This document shows positions 11,061 to 22,850 of a stretch of DNA of 64,000 bases, in pieces. A program made the position numbers and the translations under genes. This DNA comes from Gonatopus flavifemur. Taxonomy: Eukaryota; Arthropoda; Insecta; Hymenoptera; Dryinidae. The stretch is from NCBI GenBank assembly GCA_018340375.1, contig JAFFJZ010000014.1:5828001-5892000 (forward strand), given 5' to 3'. The notes under the pieces were generated by a model that was not told the origin of the DNA, did no database searches, and was given only the letters and a program-made list of their open reading frames with translations. Each line of letters starts with the position of its first letter. The first letter of the stretch is position 1.

Positions 11061-12732
11061 TATTTTGGAGTTCAGATTGGAGATACGTGAACGTCCCACA
11101 GAGCTCTCGCCGTAAACACAGTAATTCCATGTCCCGAAGTTTGAAGTCGAGACGCGTTAACATGTCTCTAGACAGAGTTTTCATTTTTACCGTAAAACAC
11201 TTCAGTTCTTGTATTATATTTTGTTGTTCCCTCTCAAATCTAGAAGGATTCTACTTGATTATAGATATGCATCCATGTGTGAGGATTAATTTACTTGCCT
11301 TGGAATTTTTTCTAACGCCATGCTGTTGTTCGAAGGATTCTCGAATCAAAACAACATCTATATCGCTTATAAGTCTTTATTTCCACGTTTTACAGTCATG
11401 ATACTATGTTTCTATTTTTTTCAAACGCACGAAGATGCGCCTGTGCTTATATGGGAGTGTACTCAGTATTTTGAGTTTGAACGATCTCTGTACGGAATTG
11501 GTTGTGTGAATTCTCTCTTGATGCGCGCTTTCAGGATTATGCGTCCATTCAAACATCAGGAACGTATGAAGTTCAGTAATATAAATGACATAATAACGTG
11601 GCCCTGCATCACGGTTGTTGAAAACACAACTATTATTCACGGTGTTCATTGGTTAATCCTCTCAGATCGTTCTAAATTAACTAATTGCATCCTAATTTCT
11701 ATGGGAATTGACCAATGAATGGAGTATAAGATAATTTGGTTGGTTGCACTGCCCTGTATACTTGTGTATTGTATTCATAATACTTTGAGATTAGGCCTAA
11801 CTAATCATTGAAAAAACATATTTTGAAAAGATCGTTAATTATTCTCTCACTCCTCATCATTATCGGAATCTATGTATATGATGTACTTCTTTAAGTGCAA
11901 AAATCGAATTTGGGTGGGTATTAATAAATTTATAATAAATATGGAATGAAATGTCATATCTACAACAATACAGTATCACGAAAACGTGATTTCCATCAAT
12001 ATGTTTCCATGCATAATATTCCTCACAAATTGAGGTTATAGTAGAGGTTAGAGTGGGGTTAATCAAGTACAAATTTTATTATACTGGTTCTAAAATGAAC
12101 GCAAATCTATTGTATCGCCATTCTATGTAATCTATGATTCTATTTTTGACTCAATTTCATGAATATATTGAATGTCTGGTATGATAACAAAGCTTGAAAG
12201 TGTATTGGAAAACTTGATGCGCCCATGTTCGTTATAACGATGATGGAATGACTGAAAATTTACCAGCTACTCAAATTGAACATTTCAAGCCTACTTCAAC
12301 AACCGATTTCCACAAGAATAAATTATACAAAGTGGAAACTGCTACATGGAGTGCACATGGAACACCAAGAACATATTTCGCTTTTCTTGATTGTTTGGGA
12401 AGTATGTTAGAATAGTTATTTCCTAAAATTACAATCAATGTACAGTTTAGTATTCACATACTATTAGACATTTTAGTATATGCACCATCAGAGCAAATCG
12501 ACACAAAATTATTTGCTCACTCTGAACCTATATTCAATAGGTTATGGGCCCAGAGAGATTTCGTTACGGAAAGTGTTTTCTTCAGTATACGGAAGAAGTT
12601 ATCCTACTTCATGTTCGCGTAAGCCCGTGCATTGCAAGATGGCGGGAGATGCCTTCGATAAAGGTATCACCAAATTCAATGGGTCAGGTTTCTCGATATA
12701 GAAGTTTGAGATGACCCAGTTACTGATGTCAC
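11061..12732. other. No clear gene; possible small ORF 12248-12415
   Basis: Mostly unique sequence. An ATG frame at 12248-12415 (55 codons) has balanced composition (ends YFAFLDCLGSMLE), but nothing identifies it and no splice signals are convincing. Longer frames around 11024-11718 are Phe/Ile/Cys-rich and look random. Confidence 0.3.
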
Positions 12733-12985
12733 ATCAACAACTCCGAAAAATCCCAAAAACAAAGAATAAAACAATCTAAAAACACATTCTAAAGGAAAAT
12801 TTCACTGCATTCAGAATTTCGAGGGGATATAAAAGGATATGCTCCATTTGAAAAAAAAAGATATGAAATCAATATGAACGACCAAGTACATTGGTTATCC
12901 AAAGGATATGTGAAAGATTTTTGTTATATTGTAACTTCAGTTTGTTTAAACTGTATTGGAGGTAATTTATGATTTTCAAAAAAGC
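12733..12985. repeat. Arm of a dispersed foldback family
   Basis: Homologous to the left arm of the foldback at 24556-25639 and to 51300-51525. Shared blocks include GGATATGCTCCATTTG, GTAACTTCAGTTTGTTTAAA and GGTTATCCAAA. The first 40 bp (12733-12772) is the inverse of 14244-14283. Confidence 0.7.
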
Positions 12986-14243
12986 ATTATTGTATCAAAA
13001 GAAAAAATAACACAAGCGTATCGTTCTGCCCATATATAGATACCAAAAAGTGAAAAAAAGTAGAATTCCACAAAACATACAAATGTCTCACAAAAACCCC
13101 TGAAAACTCCAACATAGTAAAAAATAACGTCAAATCCCAAAAACCATACAAACGTTTTACAATAACACTTGAAAAAAATACTTCACTCTTTCCGGAAGAT
13201 TACTCGATATAACAAATATACTAGGGTGCATTTTTTGCGACTATGTTTTTTCTCGGTCCCATAGTGAAATTTTATTGGAAATGAATAAAAAAAAATTCCC
13301 TAAAAATTTGAGCCCCGAATAAAAATATTAAGTACTCGCCCTAGGCGTAGGAAGATTTTCCATATGAAATACAGGTGAAATTTGATTTTTATTCTTTAAA
13401 TTCCTATATCTCAGCCGCATTTTATGGTATCATCTTGCTCAAAGGTGGGATTCCTTCAGAATCAAATGATCTACAAAAGTATCTAGTGCGGAATAACCGT
13501 AACTCACACCGGCGAGGTAGTACGGGGTGCTAAACCTCATTTTTTCATGGAATTCTCGTTTTTCTGCCACTATCTCTCGTTTTCATCGTTAATGACAAGA
13601 GCTGAAGGAAAAATGTGTATGAAAATCTTGTAGGAGATTGAATTTCCTACAAGAAGGGTCTGGAGTATTAGATCGCTGACATCGATAAGTCTCGAAATAT
13701 TGAGTTTCAAAGTTCTTGTAGTTTCAAATTTGTGCGAATTATTGGTCAAATTATTAAAAAATATTATTTTTTCATTACTCATCCCTACTTTCTTAAGTAA
13801 TTAACTTTTTTTGTGATTTGGGATATGAGAAAAGGATAAATAATCCAAAATATATAAGTTATAATTAAAAAAAATGGGAAAATTTCATAGTTGAAAAATT
13901 TTCGTAATTCATAAAATCTGAGCTGAAGTTGAAATATGTGAGGCACATAAGAACGTCAAATATACACCTGTGATAAGATATCGATCATGTATTGTCAACT
14001 TACATATCCCAGTTCTTATAACGCAACAATTAGATTTTAACCTCTTGAACAAGCTCAAAAACTTGTCCGTTTAATTGCAGTGTGTTCTGTGTTTCAATAC
14101 TAATAGGGCAGTACCAGGCAGTGAGCCCAGAATGCGGGAGCTGGCGGCCCTCACCACGCAGTCGGTGGGACACTAACACTGTCCCACCGCGCGTCTGTAT
14201 GCGATAGAAAGAAAGTCTAGAATATAGACTTTCTCTGTTCACA
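12986..14243. other. Non-coding, AT-rich
   Basis: No feature supported. 14101-14200 is locally GC-richer (GGCGGCCCTCACC...GTCCCACCG), unlike its surroundings, but has no recognisable identity. Confidence 0.4.
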
Positions 14244-14437
14244 CTGATTGTTTTATTCTTTGTTTTTGGGATTTTCATGTACTTGGCGTTGTTTTTTTAC
14301 TTTTTTGGAGTTTTTTTTTGGGGATTTCACTTTCTTTTTCTGAATCTACTTCCAACTGAACCCAAATGAAAATGAAATAACCCTGTCGAGTTTATGGCAA
14401 TCGTAGGAATGAAGGAACTGTCCTCAGATAACTTATC

Positions 14438-14940
14438 CTGAAGAGAACATGAAGCTTCAGCGAACGTTCAGATCAGATGTGTATAGATCAGGCCGAAGGT
14501 TCATTAGAGCTAACTTTTAGATTCACAAACGTTTGACAAAGGTTCTACGGACGTCGGAATGTCTGCCTCGGAATACGTTCAGGAAACATAGATGGAACGT
14601 TCGCTTCAAGGTTCATCGAAGGTTTGACGAAGCTTCACAAAAATATCTATACTCATATTAATTTTGATCAATTCGAATAAAAAATAAATTAATCAATAAA
14701 CATAAATTATTATAAATCAATCTAAGTATAGATATTTTTGTGAAGCTTCCTCACACCTTCGATGAACCTTCAATGAACGTTCCATCTATGTTCCCTGAAG
14801 GTATCTTAAGGTGGACATTCCAACGTTCGTAGTACCTTTGACAAACGTTTGTGAATCTAAAAGTTAGCTTTCGTGAACCTGCGATCCGATCTACACAGAT
14901 CTAGTTTGAACGTTCGCTGAAGCTTTATGTTCTCTTCGGG
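14438..14940. mobile_element. Foldback MITE (about 500 bp)
   Basis: Arms of about 215 bp (CCTGAAGAGAACATGAAGCTT ... inverse ... AAGCTTTATGTTCTCTTCGGG) surround an AT-rich loop at 14655-14725. Copy B lacks it, with CCTCATATCATTTGTG at the corresponding site, so it inserted after duplication. The arms are rich in GAACGTTC palindromes. Confidence 0.85.
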
Positions 14941-15415
14941 ATGTGATATAAAAATCCACTTGGATTTCCATCAGTCATCTCATCATTGGACGGCAATAGA
15001 TTATCGAAATAGAGAATGAAGGAAAGGAGGGAAGAAAAGCGAATTCCCATAAACAAATATACGTGTGAAGAGTTCCGAAAACTAAATCTTCCTTGACTGA
15101 TAATTTGGCGCTCAAAGCAGCTCAAAGCGCTCAAAGCAGTTCACAGCCCTCAAAGTAGCTCACTCCGCTCAAAACAGCCCACGATATTGTGCTGAACATG
15201 TCTGGAGTGGAAATTTCCAGTGTTTTCAAGGAATCATTGTGAGAAAATCGGAACAACATAGATCTTACAGAAAGAGGAAACTTGCGTACAATAAATCCAA
15301 GGTATCCAACAGACATTTTTTTTGCAAGATAGAATTTGCACTGTTTAGCATGAAGCTAAAAATAGCTTTCCAGCAAAAAGTTTTCGGTCACTCTTTTGAA
15401 TCATTGTGAGAAGTA

Positions 15416-15672
15416 GCAGATAGCAAAAGTTCCAAAAATTAGATCTCATTGAATTCTTTCGTGACCACAAAACGAACTGCTGAAATGTCAGCAGAATAGA
15501 GTCCTTGGAGAATTCAAATCGCCTTTCGTCATACTGTATATTGTACTGTATATAGTATGACAAAAGGCGATTTGAATTCTCCAAGAACTCCATTCTACTG
15601 ACATTTCAGTGATTCATTTTGTGGTTCCAGAAGGATCCAATGGGATCTGGTTTTTGGAACTTTTGCTATCTG
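15416..15672. mobile_element. Foldback MITE with CAGATAGCAAAAGTTCC ends (about 257 bp)
   Basis: CAGATAGCAAAAGTTCCAAA at the left matches GGAACTTTTGCTATCTG at the right, with arms of about 125 bp meeting at a TATA-rich centre near 15541. It is absent from the matching place in copy B. The end sequence resembles the CCCAGATAGCACG termini near 4034 and 9308. Confidence 0.8.
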
Positions 15673-16439
15673 GGTGAAGACATGTCAAATATTTATCATG
15701 CAACAAAGAGATATACCTTCAAGACGTCAGATTGAAGACATTTTCTAGTACTGTACCAGACATTTTTCAGAATTCTGTGGAATATCCATCGAAATCATTC
15801 GAAAAAATTCTTCAAGAATATTTGGTTCCTTATGGTATTATAAAGGTATTCTATATTCTTCGAAACTGTACAATATTTCAGTAATTGAATTCTCATTTTA
15901 TGATGAAGCGAAATTATTGCTTTTCAAAGAAATGTACTGGGTGGCGCAGAAGTCTGGAAACACCTCCATAACTTCTGAACGGGGCATGATAATTGGATCA
16001 AAGTTGTTTTTGATTAAAAGAGGGATCAAGGGCTATGGTAACGGGGGACTTTGAGTTCCCCAGCCCTGTAGGGGGCGCTTGGGGGGAAGGGGGGCCGAAA
16101 TTTCGAATGAGATGGGGGGGCTTGTGATACGTCATTCGATAGTGTGTTCCAAACCGAACCCAGCGGTTTTTTGTGTTTTGAAATCGGGACATTTTTCGCT
16201 GAGTTATCGTAATTTTAATACTCTGATGTGTCAAAGTCTGGAAACACCCCCATAACTCTTGAACGGGGCATGATAATTGGATCAAAGTTGTTTTTAATTA
16301 AAAGAGGGATCAAGGGCTATGGTAACGGAGGACTTTGAGTTCCCCAGTCCTGTAGGGGGCGCTGGGGAGGGGGAAGGGGGCCAAAATTTCTAATGAGATG
16401 GGGGGACTTGTGATACATCATTCGATAGTGTGTTCCAAC

Positions 16440-16800
16440 CCGAACCCTTCGATTTTGAATATTGCTGGTGATAATTTCGATACGGTGTGCTTCCAGCAAG
16501 ATGGGGCACCAGCTCATTTTGGCATTCAGGTGAGGCATTCCCTCGATGAGACATTTCCAAACCGATGGATTGGGCAAAGGGGAAGAATTGAGTGGCCGCC
16601 CCGATCTCCAGACCTTACGCCGTTGGATTTTCTTTGTGGGGATTCCTAAAAGATCGAGTGTACTGCACAAAACCTGCAAATTTGGACGAGTTGCGGCAGG
16701 ATATCATCGACGAAACAGGGTTGATCGCTGCACAAATGTTGGGAGAAGTCAAACGAAGTTTTTATGAGTGATTAACGAGCTGTCAGGGAGTTGGAGGACA
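16440..16800 (+). pseudogene. DD41D mariner (rosa-like) transposase, C-terminal remnant
   Basis: It encodes the second half of a transposase DDE domain: FQQDGAPAHFG with the second Asp, then RWIGQRGRIEWPPRSPDLTP and LD with the third Asp. Counting gives 41 residues between the Asp residues, the spacing of the rosa group of mariners. The frame is lost after LDF, and the following C-terminal part (KPANLDELRQDIIDETG) continues in another frame to an early stop. N-terminus, HTH and first Asp are missing. Confidence 0.85.
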
Positions 16801-16867
16801 CCAGTTCGAACAATTGCGATAGTGTGCCGAGCGCATGATCGTTGATGATGATCGTTCGAACCGACAA

Positions 16868-17012
16868 AAAAACACACACACACACACAACCACACACACA
16901 CACCTCCTCACAACCACACCGGCACCCACCGACACCCACACACAACCACTCACCTACCCATACCCACACGCACCCACACAAGCCTTCTCACACACACACA
17001 CACAAAGGAATC
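16868..17012. repeat. (CA)n / CACC-rich simple sequence
   Basis: An impure CA microsatellite inside the rosa-type element. It generates artefactual Thr/His/Pro-rich and Cys/Gly/Val-rich frames. Confidence 0.95.
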
Positions 17013-18209
17013 AGGTTCCCGACACGTCCACGTTCTGGGTAATGCCAAGATTGGGATGGAAAAAACCTCCGATTCAAAAAAAATTTGATCCAATTATCAT
17101 GCCACGTCCAAGAGTTATAGGGGTGTTTCCAGACTTTGCCACATCAGGGTATTAAAATTACGATAACTCAGCGAAAAATGGTCCGATTTCGAAAGACAAA
17201 AAACCGCTGGGTTCGGGTTGGAACACACTATCGAATGACCTATCACAAGCCCCCCCCCCAACTCATTTAGAATGGTGCCCCCCCCCCCCCAAAGCCTCCT
17301 ACAGGGCTGGGGAACTCGAAGTCCCCCGTTACCATGACCCTTGATCCCTCCTTCAATTGAAGAAACAGTTGATCCAATTATCATACCCCGTTCAAAAGTT
17401 ATGGACGTATTTCGAGACTTTTCCGCCACCCTGTATATACGAGTCTTTAGCATTACGTGGCCAATGTCGCTCTTCAACTTGCAGATCATGAATAAATATC
17501 CACTTTGTACCTTTACTACGTAACATGCATGTGAAATTACCTTCAGAAATATTTTTACCCTGATGAAAAACAACAGCTATAACTTTATGAAAGTGTTGTG
17601 CAATTTTCATTTTTGAAATTGGTACTGCTTTAATGTTTATATTTCCTACCTTTGTTGCTTCAACATTATTGTGATTGAATATCATCAATTGCACAATTAC
17701 ATATCGTTCTGACGCTGTTATAAATGATCATTTAGTTTTATGCAAGTTATTACAAGAATCTTCGAAAATTTTTCATGTTGAAAAATTGAACTCGAATATT
17801 CCTTGAAACTCAAATGATTTTTGTGAAATTGTAGGTAGCACAAGACGTATAACACAATTTTGTACCAACAATATTTTCGGTATATTCACATTTCGTACAT
17901 TCCGTGATGGTAGTTATTTGGTGCTTCACTAAATTTTTAATACTCATCGAATTTTCGCAAATAGAAGCGATGAATTCTCCTGCATCTTGTGAGTGATTAT
18001 GCGAGTATTGTGGACCCGCAAGCTGTTTTCAAGCTATGATATCAAGGTTTTTTTGCGAATTGTAGTTCTGAATTGAAATATTTATGATGATTCATTACGA
18101 TAAACGTGTTTTTTCTGTACAAAAATTCCGGTTTCATACTTACACACCTGGTATATTATCTAATATCCTTATTCCTGAGTACCTAGGTGAAAAAGTTTTT
18201 TCAGTGAGT

Positions 18210-19965
18210 AAATTCTTTGAGTAAAATTACAGGTGGATCAAGAGAAAGTAGAGAGGATGCAGGTATACTATACATCTGTATGTTACTTACCACCACGATC
18301 AATATCATCAGGTAGCGTAGAAGGGAAACGAAGAAAAGGCAGGAGGGCAGTGGATATACCACAGGTCCTTGCGTTAGGTACACTATTATCAGATTCTTCC
18401 AACAGAATCACAGGTAGGTGAAGAAAAAGCAAGAAGGATGCATGTCATCATACATCTTTATGTTACGTACCACAATGATCAATGTCATTGGGCAGCGTCA
18501 TAAGAAAATGAAGAAAAGGCAGAAATGCAGTGGATATACAAGTCCTTGCGTTGAATGATACCACTATCAGATCCTTCCAACAGAATCATAGGTGGATGAA
18601 GAAAAAGCAAAAAGGATGTAGATGTACCATACATCTGTACGTTAAATCCTACCATGATCATTAGGTAGCGTTGAAGGAAAATGCAAAAAAGATAGGAGCG
18701 CAGTGGATATACCACAAATCTGTGCATCGGGTGCATTCCACTGAACAATGACGAATGATAAGAGAGACTGTTTAGGATCAACTCGACGAAAATTGAGCAG
18801 ATACAATATTCTGATTATAGAAATTGTTGCAGAACAATTACAGGTCAACTTGACTGATGTGACGGGATGTGACAATTCATTCTGAATGTTTTCTTCCAAA
18901 GCTCCATCTTTTCAGTTGTTCCATCCAAGCTGGATTGTATTTGTCTTCTTACAAACCTTCATTTTTATCTGTACTTATCTTGGTTTTGGAATGATTTAAT
19001 TCTCAAATATCATGAATTTTATTCAATTGTCATAGAGTATTTTGGGTCAAGAGATTTAGTGACTCTAGGATCTATGAAATGTTCAAAATGTATTCAAAGT
19101 GATTCATGATCATTGAAAAGTAATATTGTATCAAATATCTTAACCATTCAATATTCATGATATTTGAGAATTGAATCATTCCAAAACCAAGATAAGCAAA
19201 GATAAAAATGATCGTTTGTAAGAACACAAATATAATCCAGCTTGAATGGGACAACTGAAAAGATGGAACTTTGGAAGAAAACATTCAGAATGAATTGTCA
19301 CATCCAGTCACATCAGTCAAGTTGACCGGTAGTTGTTCTGTAGCAATTTCTATAATCAGAATATTGTATCTGCTCAATTTTCGTCGAGTTGATCCTAAAC
19401 AGTCTCTCTAATCATTCGTCCATTGGTCAGTGGGATGCACCCGATGCAAAGATGTGTGGTATATCCATTGTGCTCCTATCTTTTCTGCATTTTCCTTCAA
19501 CGCTATCTGATGATCATGGTGGGATTTAACGTACAGATGTATGGTACATCTACATCCTTCTTGCTTTTTCTTCATCCACCTATGATTCTGTTGGAAGAAT
19601 CTGATAGTGGTATTATTCAACGCAAGGACTTGTATATCCACTGCATTTCTGCCTTTTCTTCATTTTCTTATGACGCTGCCCAATGACATTGATCATTGTG
19701 GTACGTAACATAAAGATGTATGATGACATGCATCCTTCTTGCTTTTTCTTCACCTACCTGTGATTCTGTTGGAAGAATCTGATAATAGTGTACCTAACGC
19801 AAGGACTTGTATATCCACTGCCCTCCTGCCTTTTCTTCGTTTCCCTTCTACGCTACCTGATGATATTGATCGTGGTGGTAAGTAACATACAGATGTATAG
19901 TATACCTGCATCCTCTCTACTTTTTCTTGATCCACCTGTAATTCCACTCAAAGAATCTAGGGGAA
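18210..19965. repeat. Large palindrome with about 815-bp arms and 180-bp internal repeats
   Basis: About 18210-19025 is the inverse of about 19148-19965. Each arm contains three degenerate units of about 180 bp, each starting AGGTGGATGAAGAAAAAGCA and containing GCAGTGGATATACCACA. The units point toward the centre on one side and away on the other. Mirror-image frames on both strands are non-genic. Related units occur in copy B (27930-29450). Confidence 0.88.
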
Positions 19966-20114
19966 CCATTTTGTACATAGTTCATAATTTTGATTCAGGA
20001 TGTCATATTTTAGTATACCTGAAGTGCTCGGTGACTAACCTTATTTTTGAATGTTTTTCAAACTTGCTATAATTGAATTCACATACATTATCTATTCACT
20101 ATTCTGTTTCATTA

Positions 20115-20700
20115 TTTGCTCACGATTCTGATTGCAGAATGGTGGATACTAGCAGACTGTCCATTGGATATTATGGTATATCCATTATACTTTTGCCTGT
20201 GAAAAAATAGCAAATGAACTTCAATAATCACCCTTGAGCAGGCTCGGTATGATCTTTTTCATCGATTGCCTACGATCCTAATTAGAGAAATTGACAGTGG
20301 AGCCTTCCGAAGTAGCTGGTCATCTGGTTCTGATCAGCCACTTCGGAAGGCTCCAGTAGTTGACTGTCCGTCAGAACTTATGATATATCTCTGACTTTCT
20401 GGTATGTGGAGGAATTGCAAATAAACTTGAATCTTTTCCCTTGAGCATGCTTGATATGATCCATTTGATCATTTCCCAACGACTCTAGCAGGAGAACCTG
20501 ATAGTAGATTGTTTGTAAGGAGGTTATGGTATATCCGATAAGATTCCACCTAAAAAGTAATGTATAAATTTGAATCATTATTTTCGACTAGACCTTGTAT
20601 GATTCATTTGATCATCAGCCTGTGGTTCTGGTGGTAAGAACCAACAGTAGCAGACTGTTTATAAGGGATTACGGTATATCTGCTGAGCTGTTGTCTGTAA
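20115..20700. repeat. Tandem array, four units of about 150 bp
   Basis: Each unit carries TGTATGATYCATTTGATCAT-like, GACTGTCCRT and TATGGTATATCC motifs. The same array is present in copy B at 29870-30430, so it pre-dates the A/B duplication. Confidence 0.8.
20299..20354. mobile_element. 56-bp hairpin insertion with AGT duplication
   Basis: Copy B reads ...TTGACAGT-AGCTGGCTGTCCG..., while copy A has 56 extra bases starting GGAGCCTTCCGAAGT and ending ACTTCGGAAGGCTCC. The insert is bracketed by AGT (20296-20298 and 20355-20357). The ends are perfect 15-bp inverted repeats, extending imperfectly to about 24. This is a very small transposon-like insertion. The class is unknown; a 3-bp duplication is unusual for the other elements here. 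Confidence 0.65.
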
Positions 20701-21461
20701 AGGAATATTGTATTTTATGAATAATACATCATACAGAGCTTACCTGTGTATATACCAATTTTCTGAATGTAGCAAATAGATTCATTTATACCTTTCTCAA
20801 ACTTTTTCTGTTTTTTTTACAAATAACCTCTTCATCATTCATTCCTTAATTCATTCATGAATTTTTTCAAGTCATATATAAAAGTATATATAATTCCAGG
20901 TTATTTGTGTGCGTTTGATTGTTGTTATAATGACCTATAATACCTGTAATGTAGTAACCTGCAATTCATACATTTTTCAATTATTCTTCCGATATTATGA
21001 TAACCTATCAACACATCGCCTCATCGACAGGTTATTTGTTTATGTTTTGACAATGTATAGATCACACTACACTGAAATCAACGCTATTGGATGTTTGGAT
21101 TATATGGTGGAAATGTATTGGAAACCTGCCTTTATGTGCTGAAGAATTTCATCGTGATTAGAAGAACCTTATGGAAAAATCGAGGTATTTTGATGGCATC
21201 AAAATTTGAATTGCTTATATCTCAGTATCGCATGGACTGATTGAATTCGTAGTGTGCTTAATCGAAAGCGTATAATCGAATTATATAGTAAAAGTTTCAT
21301 TATTTTTACGTTACATGCAATGCATGTATTGAGTTATTGTGGTTTGATTTTTTTTTCACTATAGGAAATGTTGGTTTAGGCGTAAAGATACACGGTAGCG
21401 CGCGACTTCTGTTTTTTTGTTTCACATGTTTTTTCCACGGGTTTTTCATATACTTGGCGTC

Positions 21462-21479
21462 GAGACGCTGCCGCGTCTC
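21462..21479. other. Conserved hairpin at the end of copy A
   Basis: GAGACGC-TGCC-GCGTCTC, a perfect 7-bp stem with a 4-nt loop, lies a few bases before the end of homology with copy B. Copy B has the same hairpin with loop TACC (31494-31511). Position and conservation suggest a functional terminus or terminator-like structure. Confidence 0.6.
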
Positions 21480-21489
21480 TTGATATCAA

Positions 21490-22403
21490 TTGGAGGATTT
21501 GATAGACGGCACGAAACCTAAACCAGAAGGAGCAAGGACAGAGGAAAATGTGAGAGCATGAATAAGACAAAATGCTGAGGCAATGAGCTTGACTCCATCA
21601 TCAATAGAAAGAGAACAACTGGAAAGTCTCATCGCATGCACCACTGCTCAAGAAATGTGGCAAAGTCTTGGGAAGGTCCACGAACAAAAGTCTGCTCCCA
21701 GTAACTTTTGCTCATGCAAAAATATCATGAATACAGAATGAAATCCGGTAATTCTGTCGTTCGACATGTAACGAACATCCAAAATCTTGTCAGTCGATTG
21801 AATGATGTTGGACAAAAATTCGATGAAACCGATGCCATGGCTGAAGTATTAGGATCGCTGCTTAGAAAGTTCAATACTCTCGTGATGGCATGGGATCGTG
21901 TTCAACCTGAAAATCAAACGGTAGGGAATTTACTACAAAGGTTGATTGAAGAGGAGAGCAAAATGACCGAAGAGGATGACGCTACAAGTGCTTTGGCTGT
22001 ACTTAGTATCGAGGAAAAAGGAGATAGAAATCAGGTGTCAATACGAGAAGGAAGATATGTAGCTGCTCCAATGGCTTGTGAAGAAACTATATGGCTTAGG
22101 CAATTACTACTTAATATAAATTCTCAACAACCAGTGCCTTCTACCCTATATGTGGATAATCAAAGCACAATTCAACTTATACATAATCCTGAGTTCCATA
22201 AGAAGACCAAGCAAATAGACATCAAGTTTCATTTTATACGAGAGAAAGTCGAAAATAATGAGATTCAAATTCAGTACATCCATACAAACGATCAACCATC
22301 TGATGTATTGACTAAGACTTCACCAAAAGAATGGTTCCTATGTTTGCGGAACAAACTAAAAATTGTATCTCCAAAGTATATAATCGGTGGGAGTGTTGAG
22401 TAA
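21490..22403 (+). pseudogene. Internally deleted Ty1/copia: Gag joined in frame to RNase H
   Basis: From 21490 the sequence reads as copia Gag (ENVRA, then a stop, IRQNAEAMSL, with a frameshift near 21700). From 21708 a single 231-codon frame covers the Gag middle (QKYHEYRMKSGNSVVRHVTN ... LIEEESKMTEEDD) and then, without a break, the C-terminal copia RNase H (REGRYVAAPMACEETIWLRQ, YVDNQSTIQL, HFIREKVENN, QPSDVLTKT). Protease, integrase and RT, about 3 kb in a complete element, are missing; the join is at about 22030-22050. The RNase H keeps the Glu of the TEAEY-like motif and the Asp of YVDNQS but lacks the first catalytic Asp. The frame ends just inside the presumed 3' LTR. A deletion derivative, not an active enzyme. 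Confidence 0.85.
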
Positions 22404-22410
22404 TATAGTT
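22386..22410 (+). other. copia polypurine tract and 3' LTR start
   Basis: GGTGGGAG immediately precedes TGTTGAGTAATATAG. A purine tract followed by TGTTG is the usual copia PPT/LTR junction. I cannot place the LTR's 3' end, and no 5' LTR is seen upstream. Confidence 0.6.
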
Positions 22411-22484
22411 TATGATCCCTGATGACAAAACCCGATAGAAAACGATAGAAAAGTTTTCTACCGTTTTGAATATGGACTTTGAAT

Positions 22485-22850
22485 CGTACTTGTATGAGAT
22501 TTTATCCTTTATTCCCGATAGAGATTCTATGTCATCCTTTCGTGATTTTTTCATCTCAGTACTATCGTTTTTTATCTCCAATTTCATATACGGACTCTAT
22601 CAATTTCTTTCTTCATCTCCGAGATGTATGGCTATCGTTTCTTATGTGATATTTCGGATACCATTTCAATCATATCTTTTCGTGGTTTTCATCGTGATTT
22701 ACTATCGTTTCGTATGTAAGATTTTGGATAAATTTTCGGTCGTATTTTTTCGTAGAATTTCCTGATGTATCGCTATCGTTTGCTATGTAAAATTTCGGAT
22801 GAAATTCTTATCATATCTTTTCGTAGAATTTCACTAAATCTACTTTTATT
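22485..22850. repeat. 70-bp tandem array, about five units
   Basis: CTATCGTTT anchors occur at 22562, 22632, 22702 and 22773 (periods 70, 70, 71), with a diverged unit before. Each unit also holds a TTTCGGATA and a CATATCTTTTCGTRG motif. The array lies directly after or within the copia 3' LTR. Frames across it are artefacts. Confidence 0.88.

Larger units (their letters stand above)
15937..17433. mobile_element. rosa-type (DD41D) mariner remnant with doubled ends
   Basis: Inserted at TA (15935-15936 / 17434-17435). Outer ends are CTGGGTGGCGCAGAAGTCTGG and the inverse CCGCCACCCTG. Each end is followed inward by a second copy of the terminal region (from about 16227 on the left, up to about 17146 on the right), so about 370 bp of the left end is mirrored at the right. 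A decayed transposase fragment lies between. The inner copy sits at the exact centre (TTAATA / TATTAA) of what would be a palindromic MITE, suggesting one element inserted in the middle of another of the same family. Confidence 0.8.
14244..21484 (+). repeat. Large repeat segment, copy A
   Basis: Collinear in the same orientation with 25550-31516 (copy B). Matching stretches include 14276-14390 with 25590-25740, 14940-15410 with 25750-26130, 15675-15936 with 26165-26438, 17434-17640 with 27732-27920, 19890-19965 with 27935-28010, 20085-20780 with 29870-30500, and 21200-21484 with 31215-31516. Copy A is longer because it has gained two MITEs, a rosa-type mariner and a 56-bp hairpin, and carries a different palindrome. 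No protein-coding capacity belongs to the segment itself. Both copies end in the same GAGACGC hairpin and CTTGAT. Confidence 0.85.

Noticed and set aside
11024..11718. Two overlapping frames of 125 and 132 codons
   Set aside because: No motif, poor composition (Phe/Ile/Cys-rich), no splice or promoter context, and no similarity to anything I recognise.
16772..17155. Frames rich in Thr/His/Pro or Cys/Gly/Val
   Set aside because: They translate the CA-rich simple sequence inside the rosa-type element.
18201..20072. Multiple 60-100 codon frames on both strands
   Set aside because: They come in mirror pairs produced by the 18210-19965 palindrome and its 180-bp units.
22312..22765. Frames of 91 and 99 codons around the copia 3' end
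   Set aside because: They run through the 70-bp tandem array; the plus frame repeats a degenerate peptide every 23 or so residues.
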